64,000 nucleotides of DNA from Cyanophora paradoxa. Taxonomy: Eukaryota; Glaucocystophyceae; Cyanophorales; Cyanophoraceae. The position numbers and the translations under genes were made by a program. This document shows positions 30,801-42,400 of the stretch, piece after piece. The notes beneath the pieces are model-generated. The model was not told the origin of the DNA and did not search any database. It saw nothing but the letters and a program-made list of their open reading frames with translations. Location of the stretch: assembly GCA_004431415.1 (NCBI GenBank), contig QPMI01000107.1:62001-126000 (forward strand). The letters are read 5' to 3'. Every line of letters begins with the position of its first letter. Within the stretch, counting starts at the first letter, position 1.

Positions 30801-32593
30801 AGCCCGCAGCGGGCCTCTCCCTCGCCTTCCCCCCCTCGCCCGCCGCCCCCGCGCCGCCCGAGCCCTGCTCCCGCTGCGACGACGGCCGCCCCAACGGGCT
30901 CGACGCGCTCGGTGGCACCGTTTGCGTCGCCCTCCCGCCGGCCGCCCTCGCCGCGGCGGCCGCCCTCGCCGCCGATGCCAGCAATGCCGGCGCCCCGCTC
31001 GGGTGCGCCGCCCCCGGGCCTTCTTCTATCGCCTCTGGCGGGGCCACCGGCGATGGGCGAGGCAATCCCCTCGCAGGCTCCGCGCGGCGCTCGACGCGCT
31101 CGACGCGATGGAGCCGCCGGAGGAAGGGCGGCCGGCGCCGCGCCTCTCGCTGCGGGCCTTCGTTGCGGAGAAGGGGACGCGCCTGGCGCCCCCGGCGGCC
31201 TCCGGGGATCCCTCGGAGCCCGCCGGGCGCCCCCTGGTGTGCTACCGGTGCGCAGAGCCGCCGGCGGGAGGCGGGGGCGGCGGGCGCGCCCACGAGTCCA
31301 TCCTCCTCTACCTGGACACCCGCGAGTGCGCGCCCGCCCGCCCGCAGTGCCTGCAGCCACTCGCCCCTTCTGACGACGACGCCGGCGCCGCCCGCGCAGG
31401 TCGGTGGAGCCTGCGGGCCTCGCCGCGGGGGCCCTCGTCCTCTTCCGCCGCCTCGCCGCCCGCCCGTCCCCCGTGCGTGGCCCGCCCGCGCCGCCCCGCC
31501 CGCCCGGTCGTTGTCGAGCCAAGGCGCAGTCCGGTTGTTCAGTTCTCTTCCACGACAGCGCGAGCTCCGCCGAGGCACCCAGTCCGCCCCTCCGCGCTTC
31601 CTTTGACGCTCACGACCGCCCGCCCCGCAGGTGCTTTCCCCCCCGAGCGCCGCCTCGGTCGCCCTCGCGGCACGCCTCCTCGACCCCACCGACTGGCACG
31701 AGTGCGCCGCGCCCGCGTCCCTCGCCGCATGCCGACGGCCCACGGCGGGCGACTGCAGGTCGGCGGCGGAGGCTCTACCCGAGCGGCGCCTCGCGGCCCT
31801 GTACTCGTCCCCCCCTCGTCCCTCCCGGCGCCCCTTCCTTGCCCGCTGCGCCCTCCCCGCCGTCCTCTCCCTCCGCCTCCGCTGGCGCTGCGCCCGCTGC
31901 GGGGCGGAGCCGGTGCCGGATGACCCGCGCTGCCCCGCCTGCCGCGCTACGCTCCCCGCCGCCCCTCCCGCGCCCCGCATCGGCGCCGGTGCTAGCGGGG
32001 CCACGACCGGCGGTGTGGAGCTCGCCGCGTCGGCCCGCCTCCTCATCGACGACGGGAGCGCCGCCGCCGAGGCCGCCTGTGAGGGGCCCCTGCCCCTCCT
32101 CGCCCGCCTCCTCGCCGTGCCCCTCCCGTGCGCTCTGCCCCGCACCCACCCGGCTCGGCCCGCGCCGCTCATGCCTTGAGCCCGTCGAAGTGATCTGGAG
32201 GCGGCGGCGGCGGCGGCTTGGCGGGGTGGAACGTTCGCCTACGACTTCGGTGTGCCCTTCGCCCGCTGCGGCCTGATCCCGTCCTCCCCGCCCCTCAGCT
32301 CCAGCCCGGCCGCGCGGCTGCACGCGACCCTCGCCCGCCGCACGGCCCTCCGCGAGCTGCGCCTCGTCCTGCAGTCCGCGCCCGCCCGTCCGCCCCGCCC
32401 TGCCCGAGGCGCTCGCTCCGGTCGAGGTGCTGGACGCGGGGCCGCGCGCCCCGTGCGCCGCCGACGCCCGCCGCCTCCTCGAGCTCGCCGCCCTCGAGCT
32501 CGGCCCCGCCGCGGGGCTTCCGGGCCCTCCCGCCCCGAGCTCGCCCTCCCGAGCGCGATCAATGCTGCAAGATCGCGACGGGCGCCGATCATG
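27830..32593 (+). CDS. OB-fold protein resembling CST telomere subunit CTC1
   Basis: Frame-consistent exons: 27830-27937 (ATG, MQTTANTTTLELQ), 28012-28950, 29018-29160, 29216-29378 and from 29446 on; later borders are not fully resolved. It has several OB-fold-like strands (RPLLSGLVRVAAVSAAYVAE; RPLQVVVRG; RVYLTHVPLGGL; VRLAPVHALRLQGRLLGYLC), CxxC pairs (EPCSRC near 30,860; VCYRCAE near 31,240) and near 31,885 a zinc ribbon LRWRCARCGAEPVP followed by RCPACRA, then VELAASARLLIDDGSAAAEA. Serial OB folds ending in a zinc-ribbon OB fold are known from CTC1 and RPA70. The large size and weak conservation favour CTC1, which with STN1 and TEN1 binds telomeric single strands and primes C-strand fill-in. 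The end at 32593 follows FAYDFGVPFARCG and VEVLDAGPRAPC; a stop at 32179 is the alternative. The name is tentative. Confidence 0.5.
28951..29017 (+). other. GC-AG intron (donor GCGCGC)
   Basis: In the CTC1-like gene. The exon end CGCCTGCTG joins GGGTACCTCTGC, giving RLQGRLLGYLCC in frame (exon 2 is exactly 313 codons). The intron starts GCGCGCTCGCC, holds CTGACGGGG and ends GGTGCAG. The donor is the same in the pseudogene copy. Confidence 0.65.
29379..29445 (+). other. GC-AG intron (donor GCGCGC)
   Basis: Joins LLRHLVLA to DAARCIHREF in frame. It starts GCGCGCCCGCC, contains CTGACGGGG and ends GGCACGAG, so both the donor and the base before AG are unusual. Confidence 0.5.
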
Positions 32594-33458
32594 AGAACTC
32601 GAATTTCTGAAAGAATTTGTGGAGGGCCAAGACGAAATTTGATTTGCCAATCATTTCCGCAACTTGCACTGAGAGGTCGCGGACTCCCGGGACCCGAACC
32701 CCGGAACTCGAGCTAGAGAAGCCTTGAAGCTTAGATGAGAAGACGATCCGTTCGACTCGGCGAGGGCCCGACGGTCCGACGGTCTGAACGGTGGCCCAGC
32801 GTGGCAGTTGGTTCTGATCATCGGATGTCCGACGGTCTGAACATCGGCGGTTGGTTCTGAGTTCAGAATTGCAGCCTGAAGTCACCGGGCCGCTGACTCA
32901 GTGAACATTCACTGATTCCCACCGTGGCACAATCAGACCCCGGGCCCTTGGCAAGGCACAATCAGACCCTTGAAGGCAAGGCCCTGACTCAGTGAGGCAT
33001 CATGACGTCATGCCGCAATGCCAGACCGCCGAGCTGCCCAGGCTGGTTCACAGTTTCCCAATTTCTGAACTAGGAAACCCGGTGACCGTCGACAATTGAA
33101 CCCGGAACAGATATCGAACCCGGAGTCCGGATCTAGGGACTTGACTTCAACCTGCGCCTGCTGCGCCGCATGCATGCGAAGTGCAAGACATGCTTATTGA
33201 GTGATGCATGTATTGAGACAGGCGCGTGCACCTAGAACAACAAGACTACATCTATCGACTACATCAAGAGAACTACATGGAGGCGCAAGGCAATACTGTT
33301 CCTAGCCTGTGTCTAAGAGCAGGCAGGCAGGCAATACACAATCCTAGGCGCAATCTAATAAATAAGATGACACGCGCTGGCGAAAAAAAGGGGGCGACTA
33401 GACGTTGTATCGAGTCGTGAGCCGCCCCGTGACAGAAACAGAACCGGTAAAGTCGCGC
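32594..33458. other. Convergent intergenic region, no gene seen
   Basis: 865 bp between the stop codons of the CTC1-like gene and the giant membrane protein gene. AT content is higher than in the genes. Short direct repeats occur (ggtctgaac-ggt/atc at 32778 and 32831; ggcacaatcagaccc at about 32,925 and 32,955; tgactcagtga at 32893 and 32984). No tRNA or protein gene recognised. Confidence 0.5.
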
Positions 33459-36400
33459 CTAGAGCGCGATGGTGGGCACGGGCTCGACAACGCCGCCCTG
33501 CACCACTGACGAGCGCTCCGACACGTTGGAGAGCTGCCGCGCGGAAATCAGGCGGGAATTCAGGCGACGAGGCGCGGCAACGCGCACCCGCGGCGCGGGG
33601 AGGGCCTCGCCCTCGTCCGCCTCGGCGTCAACGGGCATGGCGAGCATCACGTCGCCCTCACTCACGGTCTCCGCCGTCGCGACGACCGCCGGCGTCGCCA
33701 GGGCGTTGAAGGACGGCTGGGCGCTGAGGGCCGGCGTGGCTTGGCGGATCTCGGTAGAGGCCCGCACGGAAGTCGGGTGCGAGACAGGCATGCCCTCCGA
33801 GACGTGGACGAGCTCGTGCGACGCGCGGTCCGAGCCGATCGCGTACACCTGGTCGCCGCGGTTCGTGACCGACTTGATCGCCGCTGCGGGAGGAGCGTGA
33901 GACACGAGGAAGAGGTGCAACGAGCGCAGAGAGGGCGCCCGCGCACATTTGCGGAGGTAGCGGATGCGGGCGGCGTAGGCGACTACGACGGCGACAGCGA
34001 CGAAGGCGACACCGCCGATGACAGCGCCGACAATCACGCCGATGTTCGAGGACGAGCTCGAGCGAGCGGCGTCCGCGCCGCCCGTAGCCGGCGGAACCAC
34101 GGGGACGGGGTTAGGCGCCGGGAGGGCTGCCTTAGGAATCGCGGGCGGCACGCTCTGGATGAGGGTGACGACCTGCGCGACGCATGCACAGTCAGCCCTG
34201 ACCGGAAGAAGGGCGGGCGACGGGGCGCACGTCGATCGAGTCGCATGAGCAGGAGGTGACGCTCCAGCCCAGGTCGTTCCAGTTCATGGTGCCGGTCGCG
34301 AACGACTGGCGGCCCGAGACGTACGCCTCGTCGATGACGCCGACGGGGCCGTCCGAGCCGGGGATGGTCTGGCACGACGGGCCCGTGCACTCGTACGTCG
34401 ACGAGCAGCCGGCCGACGAGAAGCCCTTCACGCTGCTGTCGTAGCGTGCGCACACGGAGACTGCGAGGGGGTCAGTTGGGCACGCGGCGCGGAGCGACTG
34501 CAGCGGAAGACGCACTGGTCGGCGCCGTGCAGACAGGGGACGGGCACTTCGAGCCGGCCGGGCACTTGATCGTGAGCGTCATGCCGCGCGTGTACGCGTT
34601 GCCCGCGTGCATGCGGCGGCCCGTCTGCAAATCGAGAGATCAGTATAGTCGAGTGTGCAAATGACCGAAGGCGGCTCACAGATTCGAGGCGGAAGAACGA
34701 GCTCGACGTCGAGTACCCGTCAAAGAGCTGGTAGCTCGTGGCCAGGCTCTCGGGGTCGATGACGACGTTGTTGTCTTGTTGCCTGCAGCAAAGCAGTCAA
34801 CAACTGAAATAAACGACTACTCGATCAATCGCAAAAGCGGACCAGCAGACGAGAGGGACCGCCTGCTTCTCGGCGACCTCAGTGCGGTCGATGCCGGTGA
34901 TCTGGTACGTGATCGAGCGGAGCATGAACTGCCCGTCGCTGCTCGACGACGTGTACACGATCGTGCCCCCGTTCACCATCACCGCTGTGGGCAGCTGGGC
35001 GCCGGGCCACAGCACGCGCTTCACGGAGACCGCGCTGGTACCCAGCATGCGCCGGCGGGGCAGGCTCAGCTGCGTCTGGATTAAGGACGGCAGCTGGGCC
35101 GTCGGCAGTGCTCCTTGAGGCTCGATGGATGCCGAAAGCGACGGCTTGATTGCCTTGAGACGGCGCGATGACGACTGGCGAAGAGCGCGGTACTCCGCAT
35201 CTGGTTCAGACCCGAGAATCGCGCGGCGCTTTGAGGCCAAGGTTCTCGTGCTTTCCAGGTCGGGCATCTTCGCGAAACCTGGGCACAAGTTAGGTCGATC
35301 TGTATCACGTAAAGAAAAGAGATATAAATTTACCATTCGGGCAGTAGCAAGTTGGCAGAGATGTTACACCGCAGTTTCCGCCTGGACAGCTGACGCGGAG
35401 CCTGAACGTGCCAGTCCCACCCTTGGCAGCAATCTTGGTTCCGTCCGCAGTCCCACCTGATCCGGAATAAGAACTTCGATTGACCTTGCAGATCAAAACA
35501 TGGTCGCCGAAACGCACCAACATCCCAGAGGCCAACGACACGATTGCCGTCCACAATACGCGAGTACATCGGGGCCTTGAAAGATGAATCAAGGCGCTGG
35601 AAGTACCAGTTCGCATTTTGCGCAGGTGTCAGTCTCGTGTACATGGTCTGATTGCCCAGAGCGCTCGGATCAAGGAAGCTGTTGTTTAACCGCGGGTCAA
35701 CTGTTACGCCTGTCGCCCACGTGTTGTACGGGGCTGTCCCGTAGAGCTCGTACGGGGTGCCAGAGAAGTTGCACTGGACGTAGGACACGAACGGGACGCC
35801 AAACGATCCCCAGTTTGTGACAGTGTAAGTGCCAGTGACATGTTGATTGACGGAGTCGACCACAGCAGTCGGCGTCGCGCCCACTCGGCACGGAACAGTT
35901 GTGCCATTGTTTTCAAAGAAACGGTTCCCGAAGCCAGGGCACGGCTGGAAAGTGCTTCCACCAGCAGTAATGTCGCAGCTCACCCAGTCATTGAAGCCGT
36001 CGTAAGTACCGCCTCGCGCGTCCTCAAAGACAAAGTGAGTGCTGTGCAATCAACCCTAATCAGCGCATGGATGCCCAAGCAGATGAGAAAAGTGCACCGA
36101 TAATAGTAAGTGTAGGAGGTGCCACCAGCACGGTTCAGATCCCAGGCGTCGTTACCAGTCAACCCCAACAGCGCCCAGTTCGGGGGCGTGATGATGACAG
36201 GATCAAACATGTCCATCGTGTACAGCGGGGGGGGATTGGTACTGTTGCGGGCCGTGAAGTCCGGAATGTAGAGCCCGTACGAGTTCGGGAAACGCGAGAA
36301 TTGGCCCCAATTATTCGGGGCCGTATTCGCAATGTCGGTAGGATTGATGACCGTGTCGTAAGTTTCGGGATCGCAATCAGTGTCCGCCTTGAGGCAGTCG

Positions 36401-39400
36401 CCCATATTGTTGTGGAAGCTGGTGCACGTGTTAAGTGAATTCTTGTTGCATTTGTAGCCGACTCGCCCATCTGGGGTAAATGTGCATTGGTCAGACTTGC
36501 AATTCGTGCGGTATATCTGCACGCCCTTGATCCCGCCATTCCTTCCTAGATTCTTGTAGCTCTCTGGAACCAGGACGCGGAACTCGTGGCGCTTGATGTT
36601 CGTGACCTTGCGGATGAGGCTGTACGTCCGAAGCGGAGTGACGTTGGGGATCTTGGGGTTCGGTCCGCACGGCCCGTAAGGATCGTCCGTGCCTCCAAGG
36701 CGGCAGCCCGTGTCGTCGGTGTCGTAGATTGCCTCCTGTGCGCTATCAGCACCTTTGTTGTCGTATAGCATACACGCAGAGCTGTGCAGCGAGATCAGTG
36801 ATCGGAATTTCGCAATCTCAAAAAGAATGACAAGCGAGGTACGCACCGCCAGTGAATGACATCCAGGGATGGAAGCTCTTCGTCGCCTCCTGACACTTCG
36901 TAGAACTGCTGCAGTTGATTGCTTGCGTCTCTGTACAGCGTGAAATCCGCTGTATTTCGACTCAATGAGGTCCACGGTGAGCAAGACCGTGCCTGGAGTC
37001 CGAAGCAGGTCTTGCGAATTGGCGAGTAGCACTGCCCGATGCCGCACCCTTCAATGTCAGCATCCGCCTCCGAACAGGGGGTGACCTTGGGGAGAATGCC
37101 GTCCTTCGCTGAACTCCAAGGGCACCGCATCCGCTTGATGATGATGCCCTTGATCTTGTCCCGAGCCGCGGCGGGTTCGTACGAGAGTGCGAACTTCATG
37201 CGGCGGTACGTCAAATTCAGCTGCAGCTCCACGAGCTTCATCGAGCACGTGTACGAAGCGAGCCTATATCGATTCTCCGCAGATCTGCTCGCGTTGCGAT
37301 AGAAGACGCTCGCGTTCATGGCGCCGATGTCGAGCCATTCGTAACCCACGAAGAGATCCGTGATGTTGACGTGGTACCAGGCCCTGCGAGACCATTAATA
37401 GAGAAATCACGTGGAACGCAAAAAGACACGCACTGGTAGCAATAGTAAACGCCAAGATTATCCGGAACCGTATCAATAAAGCTCGTCTGATTCCCTTCGA
37501 AGGAGAAGAATCTGTATTCCGTCTTCTTGGACGGGTCGGAGCAACGCCAGCGCTCAACGTAGGTGTTCATGATCTTGCTCCAGGACGGGATCCACGAAGG
37601 CGTGATTCTGACGGCTACAGTCTTCGAACCCCAGTCCGATAGCGTCGAGTTGAAGCTGACGATCGGCTGCGGCTCGATGCCATCGTAGACCATGCCCAGC
37701 GGGCCCGGCATCCCCGAGCACGTCATGTTCATCCTTCCGAACGTGACTTCAGCTCCACCTGCACAAGAGTCACTAGCCACTGAGAGAGCATAAAAGTACA
37801 GAACGCACTCGTGTTGAAGAATCCAATGTCCGAGATGGGCTGGCCTCCTGCACTGCCCGCTCCTGAGCAGTCCGTTATCTTGTACTCGGCCTGGCAAAGC
37901 GGGGCATTCGGGTTGATGCCGTTGGCCGTGAAGTTGTAGTTGGGGTCTGCAAATTTGCGGCCTCAGGAAAACGCGACCAAGAAACGGAATCAGAATTCAC
38001 GGACCAATGCTACAAGTCAGGTTGCCAGTGCGCTGCAGGCCCTGCTCCTGAAGCTTGGCCGGCGTGGTGAACGTGACTGTGAGGAAGGAATCAGTTCATA
38101 ACCCGACGAAAGGGATGGTGGCGAAAGCGCACGGTTGATCTGAATGTTCGGCGTGAGCCACGTGACTCCACTCTTCCCGGACAGTGCAGCCATTTCAGTT
38201 GTGCACGAGCTCTGCAAATGTGTACATGAGTGACTCTGAAAACATCACACTAATTCCGATTGAGCCAGACCTGGACGACACTCCTGACAATGTTGTACAG
38301 GACGTCGCAGATGTCTCCGTTGCCATCGGGCTGATCGTTCTTGTCATCGTCGTAGTCCGGAATAGGAATCTTGGACGGCGACGGCGATGGGCTCGGGCTC
38401 GGGGACGGCGAGGGCGTCGGAGTGGCCAGCACGTCGACGCGCGAGGCGCTCGACATGAACGAGTCCTTCGAGTTCGTCGAGACGAAGAAGGCCCTGCGCG
38501 GAAAGAGGTTAGGGCACGATTGAGAAGCAAGGCAAAAGCGAGCCGCGCACTTGTAGTTGTACGAGGACGGCCGCGGGACGTTCGTGTCGACGAAGGACTC
38601 TTCCGCCGCGCTCGACTTCGCGATGTTCTTGACCTGAGTGGTCGTGCAGCCCCTGCTCGACACGCACGACGAGTAACTCGACGTGTTGAATGCCGACTCG
38701 GCGCACACGCTCGTGTTGCAGTTGTCGCGGAAGACAAGCGTGCTGGCGATGACCGCCTTGAGGCCGGTATCCGTGGGATAGGTCGTGGTCACAGTGATGT
38801 CGTCCTGGTTCTCGTACGAACCCGTTCCGGCGGTCGCGTTGATACCCGGGGCGTTGAGCCGCGTCGTGGTCCCGAAGCAGCTGTTCGACGCCGGGCTCGT
38901 GGTCTCCTGATCGGGTCCGCCAGTGACAGTGACATGGTACTCGTACGTCTCCTCTGGGAACAGCCCGGTGCTGTCCGGCTTGGTGCTAACCCGAGTGAAG
39001 GAAGCGCCAGATTTGATGTAGAGCTCCCATCCGGTGCCCTTGCTCTTGGTATCCGCGGCCAGAGTCATCTTGACCGGCGTGATGCTTGAAACCGTCACGG
39101 AGCAAGTCGGCCGAGGCCACGTGCTCGCGGTGTAGATCACAGCCGAGGTCGAGACGTAGCCGTCGTCGTACGCCATGACGTACGCGAATGTGAAGCTGTA
39201 AGACACGCCGTCCGGCTGGATCGAGTTACCGGCGTATGAGCTGAGGACGATCGTCGGAGACCCGCTTGTCAGATTCGCCACCCAGTTGCCGGAGCTGTCG
39301 GTCACGTAGACGGCGGCCACATTCGGCGCCCCTGCCGCAATCGCGGCTGCAGCGTCGAGCTTGATCTTGGTCCAGGACGGAGACAAGACAGCCGCGTTTG

Positions 39401-42400
39401 AAGTGCCCGACGGCGGGAACGGCAGGTCCGGAGTGCGCAGGGAGAGCTCCGCCGAGACGTTGGAAGGATTGCCGCTCGTGTTGAACTTGGCCGTGTACGC
39501 GTACCATGTGCTCGGGCGCACAGCCGTGTCGGTCCAGGCCTGAAGCGCGCTCGTTGCATCGGCCTCGCGCACGACCACGTTGTCCCGGTAAATGGTCGCG
39601 CCAGTAATGGTCTGCGCGTTGTAGCCCAGGGCCACGTCCTGCTCCGAGTACCACACCTTGATCTCGATTGCCGTCGTCGTCGGCTCCCTGACCTTGAGCA
39701 CGACGGGCGTGGCAACCGGGACCACGATCTCGACCGGAGCCGACTCATCACCGACCGCGGTAACCACATCGTTCGGCGCAACCACGAAGACCGCCGTGTA
39801 CCTGTAGGCGACGCCCGCATCCGAGAAGCGGTTCGCGTCAACGACCGGAGGAAGTCCTCGGAGGGTCGTCACGAGCACGCCATCCCTCATCAGGCGAGTG
39901 TGCGTAATGCGGTTGTCCACGCCGTCGGACGGCAGGCTGATGCGGACGGAAATCCCGATGGGCGTCACCAACACCGGGGTGATGACCGGCTTCGGCGGGG
40001 ACGTGTCCGCCTCGCACGGATCCGAGCGGAACGAAAGCGCGCCAGTGGTCGTGTAGTCCACTGAGAACACGTACGACGAGCTCGCGTTGAGGCCGGTCAC
40101 GATTCTCTCCAAGGAGCTCGGCGCAATGGCTCCGTCCTTCGAAATAGCGCCGTCCAAGAGGAGGTCGCTCCGGAAGAGACGGAGCTTGTCCGCGAGGGTG
40201 GTGGCCACCGCGGGGATCTGGAGCGCGAGCTTCACCGTCGTGGACGTCGAGTTGACGTACGTGCACGTGGGCTTGGGGGCCGTCTTGGTCCACGCGAGCG
40301 TGAGGGGCGACATGTCGGACTCCGAGAGAAGCGTGAGGACCTTGGCGGTGTAGTTGTACGCGGTGCCCGGCAGGCGGTCCGCGTGCGTGAACGTCAACGA
40401 GACCGAGCTGTTCCGGTGCACCTCGACGGGCCCGGCATCGGTGACGAGGTAGACGACGAAGCCGGTAATCACTCCAGGCGGCGCGTACGGCGGCGAGATC
40501 ATCAGGGTGACCGAGGTCAGCGTCGCGAGAGTCGTCATCGCCGGCTCGGTGAAGTAGAGCGCCGGCGGGTTCGGGCGGCCAAGCGTCACGACAAGGTTCG
40601 AGGACCACTCCGAATCCTCGCCGAGCGTGATGGCCTTCGCCCGGTAGGTGTACGTCTGACTCGCGTTGAGCCCCGTATCCGTCGGGCACGTGTAGGTCTG
40701 CGGGATGCTAGCCGGCTCATCCTTCACGCACGACAGCTCCTTCACACCGAAGTCGCGCTGCAACAGCACCTCCGTGACTGCCGACTCGGTGCCGTCCTGC
40801 GCAAGCGTGACCTGGATGGACACCCTGTCGAGGTCCATCGACGTGTTCCTCAGGGACGGCGCCCCGGGCACGAGCGTGGTCATGGTCACGGGGTTGGAGA
40901 AGTCGCTCCTGAGGTCGCCGAGGCCGTCCGGAAGCTGCTGCACGATTCGCGCGTAGTACGTCCTCGTGTCGCCGGGCTGCAGGCTGGTCTGGTTGTGGGT
41001 GCGCACGTCCACGTCGGGGTACTCCCACTGGTACGTGGCCAACAGGGCTGCGTCGGTGTCGCTCTGCTCCTTGAGCACGCGGAGGGCAGCGCCGTTCCCT
41101 GAGGCGTCCATGTCCGTGAAGACGAACTGGAGCCACTGGGCGCCCCGCGTCCCGTTCGTGCCGATCGGCGGGGACGGGCGCGTCCACGTCCTCGTGAGGT
41201 CGGCGAGCACGGAAGGCGCGCCTTGCGTGTCGTACCGCGCAGTGTAGTTGTAGTTCGTGAACGAGTTCAGGCCGCCCGGACACTTCTGCGTGTCGCCCGA
41301 GCCCCACGCTCCGGAGACCACCGTGGACAGGGTGCCATCCGACTGGACGAGGTACAAGTACACGTTTCCGATCGTGATGCCCTCGGTCGCGGGGACGTAG
41401 ATGTTGACGCAGACCGACTGGTTCGTCGTCGGGTCACGCTTCCAAGTCACAGTGGGCTTGGGCGGGTACTGCGTCTGGACCACCACCGGATCGCCCTTCT
41501 GGCCGTTGCTGGAGTCGCTGTCGGACTTGTCCGACTTGCCTGCCGGTGAGTCGAGGACTGCGTTGCAGGAGATGACCTCGCCGGGCAGCACGGTCAAGTA
41601 GACGACGGTCACGCCGGACGGGCTGGGCGCAATCGTCTGCGTGCCAGCAGTGCCGTTGCACACGAGGATCGTCGAGTTCGTCAACGCCTTGCTGGCGTCA
41701 TTGTCGATGGTGACGGTGACCATGATGCTTGTCGAGTTCAGCGGGGTCATCTCGAGGTTGGGCGCCGCCGGCGGCAGCGTCGGATCCACCTGGCCCGTCT
41801 GGCTGGTCGTGCCTCCCTTGCCCTTGAACTCGCACACCCAGACGTACTGGACGGCGAAGTCGACCGTGTACGGCGCGCTCGAGCTCGTGAAAGTGAACTG
41901 GCCGTTCGAGACCGTGAACGTCGTGCCCGGCGTATTCTCCTCCCAGCAGACCGTGCTCGTGACCACCCCCTCCAGACCGGCTGGAAGAGGCACACTCACG
42001 GTGACCGACGGGCCCGTCGTGGTCGAAACCAGAACAGGCTGGGGCGCGGGAAGGGCGGTCCAGAGCTCCTTCGGATCAGACAGCGGCGACTTCACAACCA
42101 CGCCGTCGTTGTCAACCGTAAGCAAGGCAGTGTAGTTGTACGCGCGGCCCGCGGCGAGACCGGTGTCGTTGAAAAGCAGGCAGCACCCGCTCGGCGCGCT
42201 GCAGGGCGTGCACGTGTTCGGCAGCGTTGCGATCAGCTGGCCGTCGCGGTACAGCTCCGTGCCGTTGCTCTCCACCCACTTCTGAGGGAGCTCAATCTGG
42301 ACGCTCGTGGTCGTGGTGGTGGCCGGGTGCGGGCCCTGAGCCACCGTCGGCGATCCCGGCGGCGTCGTGATCGTGATGTTCACGCGCGTGCTCTCCATGC

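Noticed and set aside
33226-33420. Small gene in the 3' intergenic gap
   Set aside because: 64 codons, no homology or splice partner, in AT-rich 3' flank; below what I can support.
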